Assembly (NCBI GenBank): GCA_021784615.1
Contig: JAJYHU010000394.1
Span: forward strand, 1-5,452
Direction: 5' to 3'
Source of the DNA: Acidobacteriota bacterium
Lineage (GTDB): Bacteria > Acidobacteriota > Terriglobia > UBA7540
Length of the DNA stretch: 5,452 nt
Numbering within the stretch: position 1 is the first letter of the stretch; each line of letters starts with the position of its first letter. Of the stretch, positions 1 through 5,452 are shown piece after piece. Under the pieces are notes generated by a model, which saw only the letters and a list, made by a program, of their open reading frames with translations, made no database searches and was not told where the DNA came from. The translations under genes and the position numbers were made by a program.

Positions 1-1413
1 CGGCCGGAAGGCCCGTGGCGCCGCGACCCGCAGCCGATCACTCTTAATTCCACACTGAAACCGCTCTTGGGCAGATATCAGCGCACTTATGCCGGAACGC
101 TGCTGCGTCGCAAGAATGACTGGCTTATCCTGGCGATGATGGACCACGCGCCCTACAGTTGGGCGCTGTTTGCCATGACGGCGTCCAATCCCCACGGTCC
201 GTACTCGGAGCGGAAACTAATCCGCCACGTCGAGGGGAGCTACTTCCATCCTCCTCTTATGGAATTCTATCCGGCCTTCATGAATGCCGGTTGGGTTTAT
301 GCGCCGGCCACTTCCGTCGCTCGCAACCGCAACTTCCAGGTAATTTTCCGCGCGCCGATCGAGAAAGCGGCTGACCCGGCGGCCTGGCAGATTTTTCGTT
401 ATGGGTCGGTTTGGCACAGTAAAGACGTGCCGAACGAGGCGTATGGGATCTGGGGACAGACGTTTTCAGGTTGGGTGGACCAGAAAGGCATGTTATGGGC
501 GATGTTTCCCTCGCGCAATACCGAGGGCAATGGCACGATCAATTTGTCTGTCCGGCCGTGGTCAAAACCTCTGAGGCTCAAAGGCTTTCGTTTTAGCGGG
601 GACAATGCCCCGAGCTTGACCTGCCTGCGGCGTGGTTATGCCCATTTCACCCTCAGCGCCGAACTTTATGTTCGCGGCGCGGCGAGGATCATTTGGGGTT
701 ATCGGGCTCCATTGGGACCGAACAAGCCCACCTCTGATGCCACGCTGCATTCGCTCTCTCTAACGCGCCATTACGGGCTTGAGTTGGCTCGTAACGGCTG
801 GAGAATTATCACGGTTGATGCCCAGGGAATGGAGCGGGTAATCGCCAAGAGACCGGCTCAGATGAGAGAACTATGGAAGGTTACCATCGCCCATCAAGAA
901 GACGGTGGGACAACCATCGAGTTGGACGGCAAAGAAATCTGGAAAGGATTGATGAAAGCGTCTGGCGGCGTGATAGGTCTCCTGGCCGAATCCCATAGCC
1001 ACGTTTCGGTTACCCGATTCGTGATCGCCGGCAAGCGGGAGTGCTGTACGCTTTCATTTCTTTACACGGAAGCCTTGCTCGGGGCAGGTGAAGACCCGGC
1101 TCATTGGCTTGAGCGGTGGGACCCCACATTTCGTTTTGGAACCGGTGTCGTGCGCCGGGACGACGCTGGGCGCGCCAAATGGAACTTCATGGGCACAGGT
1201 TTCACGCTTTGGAGTCCTAAGGGGCCGGATTATGGAATCGTCGAGGTGCGCTTGGATGGTACGGAGGTGTCAACCGTGGACTTGCGAAGTCCACAGTTAA
1301 GAGCATCACAGCCTGTGTTCCGAAAAACCGGCTTGGCTGACTCGTTTCACGCTGTTGTTTTGCAGCCGAAAACAGGACGATTGGTGGTGGACAGTCTTGA
1401 GGTTCACGGATAA
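1..1413 (+). CDS. 3' part of a multidomain beta-propeller protein, glycoside-hydrolase-like (5' end outside window)
   Basis: The frame is open from base 1 to a TAA at 1411-1413, giving 470 codons. The TTG at codon 23 is not a convincing start because coding-like sequence continues to the window edge. Residues are numbered from base 1. Residues 1 to about 205 show repeated aromatic beta-strand blocks, including TASNPHGPY (60-68), HPPLMEFYPAF (83-93) and GTINLSVRPW (178-187). This resembles the five-bladed propellers of GH43/GH32-type enzymes. Residues about 212-344 look like a concanavalin/LamG-like sandwich (LELARNGW, TIELDGKEIW, GGVIGLLAE). Residues about 367-470 look like a carbohydrate-binding-type sandwich (GTGFTLWSPKGPDYG, VRLDG, VDL). 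A role in binding or cleaving a polysaccharide outside the cytoplasm is inferred. Signal peptide and catalytic residues cannot be judged, since the N-terminus is missing. It converges on thiE. The CDS is near certain; the function is tentative. Confidence 0.85.
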   Translation, partial: RPEGPWRRDPQPITLNSTLKPLLGRYQRTYAGTLLRRKNDWLILAMMDHAPYSWALFAMTASNPHGPYSERKLIRHVEGSYFHPPLMEFYPAFMNAGWVYAPATSVARNRNFQVIFRAPIEKAADPAAWQIFRYGSVWHSKDVPNEAYGIWGQTFSGWVDQKGMLWAMFPSRNTEGNGTINLSVRPWSKPLRLKGFRFSGDNAPSLTCLRRGYAHFTLSAELYVRGAARIIWGYRAPLGPNKPTSDATLHSLSLTRHYGLELARNGWRIITVDAQGMERVIAKRPAQMRELWKVTIAHQEDGGTTIELDGKEIWKGLMKASGGVIGLLAESHSHVSVTRFVIAGKRECCTLSFLYTEALLGAGEDPAHWLERWDPTFRFGTGVVRRDDAGRAKWNFMGTGFTLWSPKGPDYGIVEVRLDGTEVSTVDLRSPQLRASQPVFRKTGLADSFHAVVLQPKTGRLVVDSLEVHG

Positions 1414-1456
1414 ATAGCAAAGCTCATGGGTTCTTAAAGCACTTTACAGAAGCGAT
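1414..1456. other. Convergent intergenic gap without visible terminator
   Basis: These 43 bp separate the stop codons of the beta-propeller gene (+) and thiE (-). I looked for a GC-rich hairpin followed by a T run in either direction and found none. The only symmetric element is AAAGCACTTT near 1436-1445, whose two-base centre cannot form a hairpin loop. Termination must be Rho-dependent or lie inside the opposing genes. Confidence 0.5.
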
Positions 1457-2104
1457 TCATGGCGTCAAATCGGCGGCTGAGGGAGGGAATTGGGCGCGCA
1501 ATTTCCTAACTTGTTCCGCAAGCGACGTGCATTCCTGGAAGATCCGAATTCCTGCAATTCCCCTTGCTCCGGCCGCAATACACTCTGCGGCCCTTTCGGC
1601 CGTAATCCCGCCCAGCGCGAACACTGGAATCGCAGAGCGTCTTGAAACCTCTGCCAGTTTGGCCAAACCGAGCGGAGGCCCGTACTGGAGTTTTGAGGGA
1701 GTTGCAAAGATAGGTCCCAGCAGGATATAGTCTGCGCCTGCAGACTCCGCCTCGATCGCCTCATCGAGCGAATGGCACGAAACCCCAATGAGAAAATCTT
1801 TCCTGACTTCGCCACGCACAACCTCCGCCGGCAATGATTGCCTTCCCAGATGCACGCCGTCAGCAGCCACTGCCAAGGCGATGTCCATGCGGTCGTTAAT
1901 GACGATTTTCGTTCCAGCTTTTCTGCAAATGCGGACAGCGGCCTGGGCTAAGTCGGCCAGTTCGCGGGTTGGAAGATCCTTTTCACGCAGTTGAATTAAA
2001 TCAACTCCGGCCTCGGCGGCTAGCTGGATGCAAGGCAGCAAGGGTTCTGGGGCGAGTCCATGGCGGTCCGTAATGAAGCAAAGCTGAATCGGCGCGGGAG
2101 GCAT
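1457..2104 (-). CDS. thiE: Thiamine-phosphate synthase ThiE
   Basis: ThiE is a cytoplasmic TIM-barrel enzyme. It joins HMP pyrophosphate to thiazole phosphate, releasing pyrophosphate and giving thiamine phosphate. The 215-residue length is normal. The family motifs occur in order: QLREKD (38-43), IND (69-71), ADGVHLGRQ (81-89), GVSCHSLDEA (107-116), the phosphate-loop type GPIFATPSK (130-138) and FALGGIT (162-168). R40, K42, N70, D71 (metal), D82 (metal), T135 and K138 match the positions expected for substrate and Mg2+ contacts. The last phosphate-site strand reads GIAGIRIFQ (182-190), where many ThiE proteins have a Ser-Ala pair. The ATG at 2102-2104 is the only possible start, since a TGA lies in frame six codons upstream (2120-2122). 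Shine-Dalgarno match is poor. It is third in a minus-strand series, 76 bp after the small membrane protein gene. A TenI-like tautomerase is a less likely alternative. Confidence 0.93.
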   Translation of the reverse strand: MPPAPIQLCFITDRHGLAPEPLLPCIQLAAEAGVDLIQLREKDLPTRELADLAQAAVRICRKAGTKIVINDRMDIALAVAADGVHLGRQSLPAEVVRGEVRKDFLIGVSCHSLDEAIEAESAGADYILLGPIFATPSKLQYGPPLGLAKLAEVSRRSAIPVFALGGITAERAAECIAAGARGIAGIRIFQECTSLAEQVRKLRAQFPPSAADLTP

Positions 2105-2142
2105 TCGGGGATTTGACTTTCAGTTGGATTCAATCATCGTCA

Positions 2143-2171
2143 AGAATAGCCATTCGGGCTTCGGACCCCAA
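2143..2171 (-). promoter_or_regulatory. Weak candidate promoter for thiE
   Basis: On the minus strand, TTGGGG (2166-2171) and TATTCT (2143-2148) are separated by 17 bp. They match the sigma70 consensus at 3/6 and 4/6 positions. Transcription would start near 2136, about 32 nt ahead of the thiE ATG. That leader is too short for a TPP riboswitch. Matches this weak arise by chance; thiE may simply be read from the upstream operon promoter. Confidence 0.25.
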
Positions 2172-2180
2172 GATTGAACC

Positions 2181-2504
2181 TTACCGTGCGGCGCGCGAGC
2201 GGAGCAGCCCGATCGCCCCCAGCACTCGCCAAAGTTCATAAAAGGCCAGAAAGACATCGACAAGGCCCATTCCTGAGATGGCGCCACGGACATAATAGTT
2301 CCGTGATATGGCAGCCACCCAATGATAACGCGCTACAAAGAAGTTGTGGTGCCAGATGGGAACCCATGGAAAAACGAAGAGAAACACGCCCATTTCAAAG
2401 CAAAAGGCCATATAAAGGATTGCGACCCATCGGTTGGTGGGCTGTTGCTGAGATCGGTCCCCTAGCGTAGCCTCTTCGGCCGCGGGCTTCGCCGGACTTA
2501 TCAT
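2181..2504 (-). CDS. Small two-helix membrane protein of unknown function
   Basis: I do not recognise a named family. The 107-residue protein starts at the ATG at 2502-2504. That start has AGGA at a spacing of 5 nt, whereas longer in-frame starts (up to 2642) would overlap the 3' end of the TPR gene and add an Arg/Ser/Thr-rich segment unlike the rest. Residues 1-25 are hydrophilic. Helix 1 is about 27-48 and ends in an aromatic stretch (FPWVPIWHHNFF, 45-56). After a short loop comes RNYYVRGAISG (68-78), then helix 2 at about 74-101. The tail is basic (RSRAAR), so the positive-inside rule favours a hairpin with the C-terminus, and probably both termini, in the cytoplasm. E37, D83 and E90 fall inside the predicted helices. 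No signal peptidase or lipobox site is seen. The gene begins 19 bp after the TPR gene's stop, suggesting co-transcription and perhaps partnership with it. Confidence 0.8.
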   Translation of the reverse strand: MISPAKPAAEEATLGDRSQQQPTNRWVAILYMAFCFEMGVFLFVFPWVPIWHHNFFVARYHWVAAISRNYYVRGAISGMGLVDVFLAFYELWRVLGAIGLLRSRAAR

Positions 2505-2509
2505 GATGA

Positions 2510-2513
2510 TCCT
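2510..2513 (-). promoter_or_regulatory. Ribosome binding site deciding the small membrane protein start
   Basis: The minus strand reads TAGGATCATCATG here. AGGA lies 5 nt before the ATG at 2502-2504 and within the 19-nt gap after the TGA of the TPR gene. It supports the 107-residue start over longer in-frame alternatives. Confidence 0.65.
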
Positions 2514-2523
2514 ATGAGGAGAA

Positions 2524-4845
2524 TCAGGAGACCCTCTGCTGGAGAATGCGGATTTTTTCTGCGACGTCCCGGTAGTCGATGTTCTGGCTATAAACCTCGA
2601 TGTATTCCTCGATGGCCGCCTTGTAATCGCCGGCCTGTTCATAGGCAGCGCCTAAATCATATCGAAGCGCCAAAAGCGCATCTTCATCGAGGGTAGGGAG
2701 TTCAAGCGCCCGGGCATACCATTTCGCGCCGATGGCAGGCATTCCTTTATCCATAAAGCAAGCGGCAAGCAGCGTACATCCCTGGAGAAAATTGGACGGA
2801 AAGTTATTGCGGGTTGCGCCTTTCACGATCTTCTGGAATTCCCCGATCGCTTCGTCGAGCAGGCCCATCTCCCGAAAAGCTACACCCAAGTTGTAGTGGG
2901 TTTCTGGATCATCGGAGTCCTCTTCAGGCCCTTCCACTTGCTGAAGATCATCAAGAAGGGAACTCAACTCAGCGGCTGCTCCGCCTGGAGTCTCCACTGG
3001 AGGACGATGGTCATCCGCCGGGTCAGAGGCAACAGGACTCGATTCCGGCGCTTTGAGATCTTCGAGAGTCGACGCTAATTCACCGGCTAGATCGATCATG
3101 GCGCCTTGATCTCCAGTCGCTTCAACGGAAACCTGAAGATCGTTTTCAATGCCTACAGGGGATTTCTGCTCGCGTTTTTGCCCGGATTCATCAACCAAAC
3201 GGCGCAAGGCGGCCGCGTCCGGCTGTTCGGGATACTTCTCTTCGAGGTCCTGAACGGCCCGCTGAGCTTCTTCATAGAAGCCTTGGGCTACATAAAACTC
3301 AATTTCCTCACGGCTTTCCTGATAGTTGAAAGGAGGAATCTTCTCCTTGGCCTTTTCCGCGGGCCCGGAAGCTTCCGCCTTAGGCTCAGTTTCATCCGCG
3401 GCCTCTGGGTCGCCCTCAGTATCGTGCAGAGCGTCTCGATGGGTTTCGAACTCTATTGGCATTTCCTGGGGTTCCGGGAGGGCTTCATCTTCAAAAGGGC
3501 CAGGAGTGCCGGCTGATTCTGTAAGGTTGATTTCTTCCGGGATGGAGGATTGTTCCGGGGCAATCTCGGCGTGGGGTTTGCTTTCCGTTATGGGTATGAG
3601 AATCGGGGGGGATTCCGGCTCGATCTCCAAGGCCGCGCCCGACAGTGAAGAGAAATCGGCGGGTGCGTATTCCTTGCCTTGCTTTTGCAGAACTTGCTTG
3701 AGCAAGTCCTTATAGCCTTCATTTGAGGGCTCGCGGGCAACCAGCCTGGCGTAAGACTGTTCCGCCTTTCCTAACTCGCCGGCCTGAACGTAAGCGTGCC
3801 CCATTGCCTCAAGAACCTCGGGAATTGTAACCTCGTCGCCGCTCTTTTCGCAAATCCGGTAGATGAGCTCCAGATTGTCGATCTTTTCGGGCGCCGCCGT
3901 CCAAATCTTTCGCAGAACCTCCATCATCGGTCCCGTTTCCTTCAGTTCAATCAAGCCAGCGGCAACCGAGTTGACAGCCCGGAAGGCCCGGTCATAGTTT
4001 TGCTCAGCCAGACATTGCTCTGCGAAGTTTGAGAAGGGCGAAAAGTCGGAAGGATTCTTACGGAAAATACTGGGCAGCGCTTTTTCTGCGGCATCCAGGT
4101 TATGAGAAGCCAAATAGGTTTCAAACAATAGCCGCTGGGCCCGAGGATCGTTCTGGAGTTCCGGGAGGGAAGCCAGGATTTTTTCAACCTGTTCGGGTTG
4201 CCGTTTGCTGAAGGCGTGATGAGCGAGGGAAAGCTGCACATCGGGATCTCCAGGGAGCAGCCCCGCCGCCTTATTTAACGCATGCTCAGATGTCAAAGCG
4301 TCGCCTTGCCGTTGTGCAGACTTAGCCGCTTCAAGATAGGCCTCCGCAGCCTCCTTTTGTTCCCCGGCGTCTTCGGCGTATTGAGCTAGCCGTAAACGTG
4401 AATGGGGGCTGTCGGCATCCAAGCGGGCGAGCTTGCGCAGCGCATTCAGCGCGTTGTCTTTCTGGTTAGTCCTTTCGTAAAACTCAAAAGCGCTCATCCA
4501 TTGCTCGCGCGCCTCGCGGGCGCGCCCCTGCGTCAGGTAAAGTTCCGCGAGCTTAAGTGAGGGCTCAGCCGTATTCCGGTCTATCTTGGATATTTTCTTA
4601 TAGATAGCGATCGCCCTGACGACGAAGCCTTCCTGGACGTAAGCGTCCGCCAATTTGTAAAATTGTTTCAGACCCTCAGCGACGTTCTTGTCGCGGATGT
4701 AAAGGTCTCCGATGGTATTGAGCAGGATGAGGTCGGAAGGGTCGTTCTCAAGGATTGTAAGGTACTGCTGAATGGCCAGAGCGTTCTTCCCCTGAATGAC
4801 GTACTTATGAGCTTCTTCGAGCGCCTTGGCTTTCTTAAAAGCCAT
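2524..4845 (-). CDS. Large cytoplasmic tetratricopeptide-repeat protein with two TPR arrays
   Basis: The 773-residue protein has no signal peptide or membrane segment, so it is probably a soluble scaffold. Residues 1 to about 390 are a long TPR solenoid: repeats such as GKNALAIQQYLTILENDPSD (19-38), then GDLYIRDKNVAEGL, AIAIYKKISKID and LAELYLTQGRAREAREQW. Residues about 400-505 form an acidic, proline-rich linker. A single helical hairpin follows at about 512-550 (EIEFYVAQGFYEEAQRAV). A second acidic linker runs to about 645. A C-terminal TPR module closes the protein at 646-771 (DDPETHYNLGVAFREMGLLD, GMPAIGAKWYARALELP, VYSQNIDYRDVAEKI). I recall acidobacterial and deltaproteobacterial TPR proteins ending in similar modules, but none with an assigned job. 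The ATG at 4843-4845 is the only start, because a TGA is in frame five codons upstream (4858-4860); the Shine-Dalgarno is weak (GAGAGA). It is the first gene of the likely minus-strand operon and is divergent from greA. Protein-protein docking is inferred; the partner is unknown. Confidence 0.93.
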   Translation of the reverse strand: MAFKKAKALEEAHKYVIQGKNALAIQQYLTILENDPSDLILLNTIGDLYIRDKNVAEGLKQFYKLADAYVQEGFVVRAIAIYKKISKIDRNTAEPSLKLAELYLTQGRAREAREQWMSAFEFYERTNQKDNALNALRKLARLDADSPHSRLRLAQYAEDAGEQKEAAEAYLEAAKSAQRQGDALTSEHALNKAAGLLPGDPDVQLSLAHHAFSKRQPEQVEKILASLPELQNDPRAQRLLFETYLASHNLDAAEKALPSIFRKNPSDFSPFSNFAEQCLAEQNYDRAFRAVNSVAAGLIELKETGPMMEVLRKIWTAAPEKIDNLELIYRICEKSGDEVTIPEVLEAMGHAYVQAGELGKAEQSYARLVAREPSNEGYKDLLKQVLQKQGKEYAPADFSSLSGAALEIEPESPPILIPITESKPHAEIAPEQSSIPEEINLTESAGTPGPFEDEALPEPQEMPIEFETHRDALHDTEGDPEAADETEPKAEASGPAEKAKEKIPPFNYQESREEIEFYVAQGFYEEAQRAVQDLEEKYPEQPDAAALRRLVDESGQKREQKSPVGIENDLQVSVEATGDQGAMIDLAGELASTLEDLKAPESSPVASDPADDHRPPVETPGGAAAELSSLLDDLQQVEGPEEDSDDPETHYNLGVAFREMGLLDEAIGEFQKIVKGATRNNFPSNFLQGCTLLAACFMDKGMPAIGAKWYARALELPTLDEDALLALRYDLGAAYEQAGDYKAAIEEYIEVYSQNIDYRDVAEKIRILQQRVS

Positions 4846-4880
4846 CCGGAACGTCTCTCAATGAATTTACGAATTTTCTA

Positions 4881-4909
4881 ACGCTAACATACGGTCTTAT
4901 CGAAGTCAA
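4881..4909 (-). promoter_or_regulatory. Candidate sigma70-type promoter for the TPR gene operon
   Basis: On the minus strand, TTGACT (4904-4909) and TAGCGT (4881-4886) are 17 bp apart, with a TG dinucleotide (4888-4889) in the extended -10 position. The -35 matches consensus at 5/6. The -10 matches at 3/6 but keeps its most conserved bases, T1, A2 and T6. Transcription would start near 4874, about 28 nt ahead of the TPR gene ATG. Confidence 0.45.
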
Positions 4910-5019
4910 CGCAGAGTGCCCGTGTTTTGCTTCACTTTTTTGCGCTAACCCCTTTTTTTTCTGTTGGTTCCTGATCGTCCAGAGCGGATCGAGCCGCTTG
5001 CTTGAGCTTATTTCACCCA

Positions 5020-5048
5020 TTGCGCCGTGCATCAGTTTTATCTATAAT
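5020..5048 (+). promoter_or_regulatory. Candidate sigma70-type promoter for greA
   Basis: A perfect TATAAT -10 box lies at 5043-5048, preceded after exactly 17 bp by TTGCGC (5020-5025), which shares TTG with the -35 consensus. The start site would be near 5055, giving a leader of about 25 nt. The leader contains a weak Shine-Dalgarno, GGGA at 5068-5071, 8 nt before the greA ATG. Confidence 0.65.
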
Positions 5049-5079
5049 ACCAGGAAAAGCGAAAGCTGGGATTCACCAC

Positions 5080-5452
5080 ATGCCAACACCAATGCTTCAG
5101 AAGTTAGAAGAAGAAATTCAGGCTCTCGAGCACGAACTGAACCACGAATTGCCCAAGGAATTGAAGCGTGCCCGTGCGCACGGTGATCTGAGTGAGAACG
5201 CCGAATACATCATGGCCAAGCAGCGGCAGGATTACGTCGGAGCCCGTCTCGCTCAGCTCAAGAAGCGCGCGGCGGACCTTGCGCTTGTCAACGTCAACAA
5301 CATTCCTAAGGACCGGATCGCCTTTGGCTCAAAAGTTGTTCTGTACGATGTCGACAGAGATACTGAGATTAATTACAAGCTGGTTACGAGCGAGGAATCC
5401 GACGTCAGCAAGGGTTGGATCTCCACGACATCACCCATTGGGCGCAGCCTGA
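5080..5452 (+). CDS. greA: Transcription elongation factor GreA (3' end outside window)
   Basis: GreA enters the secondary channel of RNA polymerase and stimulates cleavage of backtracked RNA, rescuing stalled complexes. From the ATG at 5080, 124 codons plus one base are present; the family is normally about 158 residues, so only the end is missing. Residues 5 to about 74 form the N-terminal antiparallel coiled coil, with the signature ARAHGDLSENAEY (31-43) at its tip. D36 and E39 correspond to the acidic pair that positions Mg2+ in the polymerase active site, so the protein should be cleavage-competent. Residues from about 76 begin the FKBP-like C-terminal domain, with IAFGSKVVLYDVD (80-92), YKLV (99-102) and ISTTSPIGRSL (114-124). 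A second Met at codon 5 (5092) is a possible alternative start, but the ATG at 5080 has the better-placed GGGA. The gene is divergent from the TPR gene with its own strong-looking promoter. Confidence 0.96.
   Translation, partial: MPTPMLQKLEEEIQALEHELNHELPKELKRARAHGDLSENAEYIMAKQRQDYVGARLAQLKKRAADLALVNVNNIPKDRIAFGSKVVLYDVDRDTEINYKLVTSEESDVSKGWISTTSPIGRSL

Larger units (their letters stand above)
4846..5079. other. Divergent intergenic region between the TPR gene and greA
   Basis: This 234-bp region holds the candidate promoters for both directions. It is more AT-rich than its flanks and includes a run of eight T at 4953-4960. A small dyad, AGCGG/CCGCT (4983-4987 and 4994-4998, six-base loop), lies about 20 bp upstream of the greA -35. 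It is not followed by a T run in either direction, so it is not a terminator. I see no convincing small gene or structured RNA here. Confidence 0.5.

Noticed and set aside
1465..1821. Second minus-strand frame of 118 codons inside thiE
   Set aside because: It is an out-of-frame shadow of thiE with no independent motifs or ribosome binding site.
2440..2490. CTGAGA-like stretch on the plus strand that recalls a TPP riboswitch core
   Set aside because: It lies on the wrong strand for thiE, inside the small membrane protein gene, and lacks the other conserved TPP-aptamer segments.
2505..2642. N-terminal extension of the small membrane protein to 153 residues
   Set aside because: It would overlap the conserved C-terminus of the TPR gene and gives an Arg/Ser/Thr-rich low-quality segment. 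The ATG at 2502-2504 has a good AGGA just upstream.
3106..3516. Plus-strand 136-codon open frame with a hydrophobic, Leu/Phe-rich translation, opposite the TPR gene
   Set aside because: It lies opposite the acidic linker of the TPR protein. Glu codons GAA/GAG read backwards give TTC/CTC (Phe/Leu), which explains the membrane-like look. It starts with TTG and has no supporting context.
4983..4998. AGCGG/CCGCT dyad as a transcription terminator
   Set aside because: The stem is only five base pairs, no T run follows on either strand, and no gene ends nearby.
4835..5032. Minus-strand 65-codon open frame across the divergent intergenic region
   Set aside because: It overlaps the start of the TPR gene in another frame and runs back through the candidate greA promoter region. 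The translation has no recognisable character.
5192..5452. Plus-strand 86-codon frame at the right edge
   Set aside because: It is a shifted frame inside greA, whose true frame runs unbroken from 5080 to the window edge with clear GreA motifs.

Overview
The window looks like a chromosomal segment from a free-living bacterium, most plausibly an acidobacterium (Acidobacteriota). I infer this from the GreA N-terminus, the two-array TPR protein and the small membrane protein, which resemble acidobacterial proteins I recall. No database search was possible, so the assignment is tentative. Base composition looks mid-range (roughly 55% G+C by eye) and even across the window. I see no insertion sequence, phage gene, tRNA, rRNA or CRISPR array.

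Layout, left to right. Positions 1-1413 (+) hold the 3' part of a large multidomain protein that begins upstream of the window. It has a beta-propeller that looks like glycoside hydrolase clan members, then a concanavalin-like region, then a C-terminal beta-sandwich. It converges on thiE (1457-2104, -), with only 43 bp and no clear terminator between them. Next on the minus strand are a 107-residue two-helix membrane protein of unknown function (2181-2504) and a 773-residue TPR protein (2524-4845). A 234-bp divergent intergenic region carries candidate sigma70-type promoters for both directions. Finally greA (from 5080, +) runs off the right edge with 124 codons present.

The three minus-strand genes (TPR protein, small membrane protein, thiE) lie head to tail with gaps of 19 and 76 bp and may form one transcription unit read away from greA. 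thiE may also have its own weak promoter. The TPR protein is predicted to be a soluble scaffold. The 19-bp spacing to the small membrane protein suggests the two could work together at the membrane, but nothing in the sequence names a pathway. ThiE makes thiamine phosphate; no other thiamine gene is in view, so its place here may be historical rather than functional.

Most of the window is ordinary housekeeping and conserved-hypothetical sequence. The most novel part is the uncharacterised TPR and small membrane protein pair. I do not see evidence for a defence system, mobile element or other exotic machinery.
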